In this document: positions 63,583 to 64,000 of the stretch, one piece after another
Layout: each line of letters begins with the position of its first letter
Position numbering within the stretch: the stretch's first letter is position 1
Source of the DNA: Desulfobulbaceae bacterium
GTDB lineage: Bacteria > Desulfobacterota > Desulfobulbia > Desulfobulbales > Desulfocapsaceae
Length of the DNA: 64,000 nucleotides
Direction: 5' to 3'
Assembly: GCA_019163335.1 (NCBI GenBank)
Contig: JAFLKM010000002.1
Location: forward strand, 62,001-126,000
Notes under the pieces: generated by a model
The model's input: the letters and a program-made list of their open reading frames with translations, nothing else
The model's database searches: none
What the model was told of the DNA's origin: nothing
Program-made: the position numbers and the translations under genes

Positions 63583-64000
63583 ATGTTCGAGCAATTCAAA
63601 ACCAGGGCTGAAGGGGTCAGTGCCGAAGTGCATCGTTTTACAACGGAGGCAGAGGCGCTTGCTTTTCTCGTTGGATTTTTGCGTACCGAGGGTGTCGCCG
63701 ATGCCCCCGGGCAATATGCTGTTTTCGCTGACTGTCCCTTTCTGCAGGGTATTGATCGGCAGCAACTGAAGGAGGTGGGCGGCCTGTGGCTTGAGGTTAC
63801 CCGTGAGCGGGCGGCCGGAGCAAAGGTCGGCATCAGTCAGATGGATTGGGCCCTGGCCGATACCGGTACCCTTGTCCAGGACGCCAGTGCCGTTGACAAA
63901 CGACTGGTCTCGTCCCTGCCGATTATTCATGTTGCCCTGATCGCCACCTCGGGCTTGCGGCCCGACATGCCCACCTGGCTGAGCGAGGCCCGGCCGGACA
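63583..64000 (+). CDS. LUD-domain lactate utilisation protein (LutC/LldG-like), N-terminal part
   Basis: Open from ATG 63583 to the right edge (139 codons, incomplete). RBS AAGGGAGGGG. Seen: an N-terminal helical part, VGISQMDWALADTGTLVQDA, and LPIIHVALIATSGLRPDM, all typical of the LutC/LldG family: GISxxDxAIADTGT and PxxHIALV. LutABC is the iron-sulfur L-lactate dehydrogenase; its other subunits would lie to the right of this window. Position and divergent promoter fit lactate use. Confidence 0.85.
   Translation, partial: MFEQFKTRAEGVSAEVHRFTTEAEALAFLVGFLRTEGVADAPGQYAVFADCPFLQGIDRQQLKEVGGLWLEVTRERAAGAKVGISQMDWALADTGTLVQDASAVDKRLVSSLPIIHVALIATSGLRPDMPTWLSEARPD

Noticed and set aside
63500-63769. 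89-codon plus-strand frame at the right end
   Set aside because: The LUD-domain frame from 63583 has the family motifs and a good ribosome binding site; this one is out of frame with it.
1-64000. CRISPR arrays, tRNA or rRNA genes, prophage
   Set aside because: No regularly spaced direct repeats, no tRNA-like cloverleaf or rRNA stretch, and no phage structural or integrase gene were seen. The four hairpin repeats are too far apart for an array.
1-64000. selA, selB, selC or selD
   Set aside because: None could be found in the window; the machinery must be elsewhere if the Sec reading is right.

Overview
The window looks like the chromosome of an anaerobic, selenium-using bacterium of the Desulfobacterota, most like the Desulfobulbales. 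The evidence is the gene set: two cytoplasmic Hdr-Mvh type hydrogenase/heterodisulfide reductase clusters, a full Rnf complex, a Flx-type NADH-linked module, a periplasmic selenocysteine formate dehydrogenase, a lactate module, and split TauE/SafE permeases. No dsr, apr or sat gene lies in the window, so sulfate reduction is inferred from relatives and not shown.

Layout. 1-7.6 kb: mixed housekeeping genes (disulfide oxidoreductase end, kinase, kdsB-waaA, cardiolipin synthase, a RAYT transposase, crcB and DUF190). 7.6-15.6 kb: an operon for a soluble [NiFeSe] hydrogenase-Hdr complex in which four of six genes carry an in-frame TGA exactly where the family has a functional cysteine. These are an HTH-HdrC-HdrD fusion, HdrA, MvhD and the hydrogenase large subunit. 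15.7-18.5 kb: small proteins, a membrane-anchored NifU-like protein and a dihydroorotate dehydrogenase-like protein. 18.7-25.6 kb: rnfCDGEAB-apbE. 25.8-29.2 kb: flxDCBA without hdr genes beside it. 29.4-31.2 kb: split TauE with a leader peptide. 31.8-34.0 kb: chemoreceptor. 34.6-39.4 kb: molybdenum cofactor genes (mobB, two moeA) and fdhD. 39.7-46.8 kb, minus strand: fdhE, di-heme cytochrome c peroxidase, a selenocysteine DsbA-like protein, and the formate dehydrogenase subunits. 47.7-48.6 kb: RelE-like and HesB-like genes. 49.1-56.0 kb, minus strand: a second, all-cysteine hdrACB-mvhDGA cluster with its protease. 57-64 kb: lactate utilisation (FAD and Fe-S dehydrogenase subunits, GntR/FadR regulator, permease and the start of a LUD protein).

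How it fits together. Lactate and formate would supply electrons. The hydrogenase-Hdr complexes, Flx and Rnf would exchange them among H2, ferredoxin, NADH and disulfide-type acceptors by flavin-based bifurcation and ion pumping. Mo-cofactor and FdhD/FdhE genes serve the formate dehydrogenase.

The most notable features are the dense set of selenoproteins (six in the window), the Sec/Cys pair of Hdr-hydrogenase clusters, a family of four hairpin repeats in intergenic regions, and a related ~190-nt leader in front of two separate operons. Function calls rest on recognised motifs read by eye; no database search was run.
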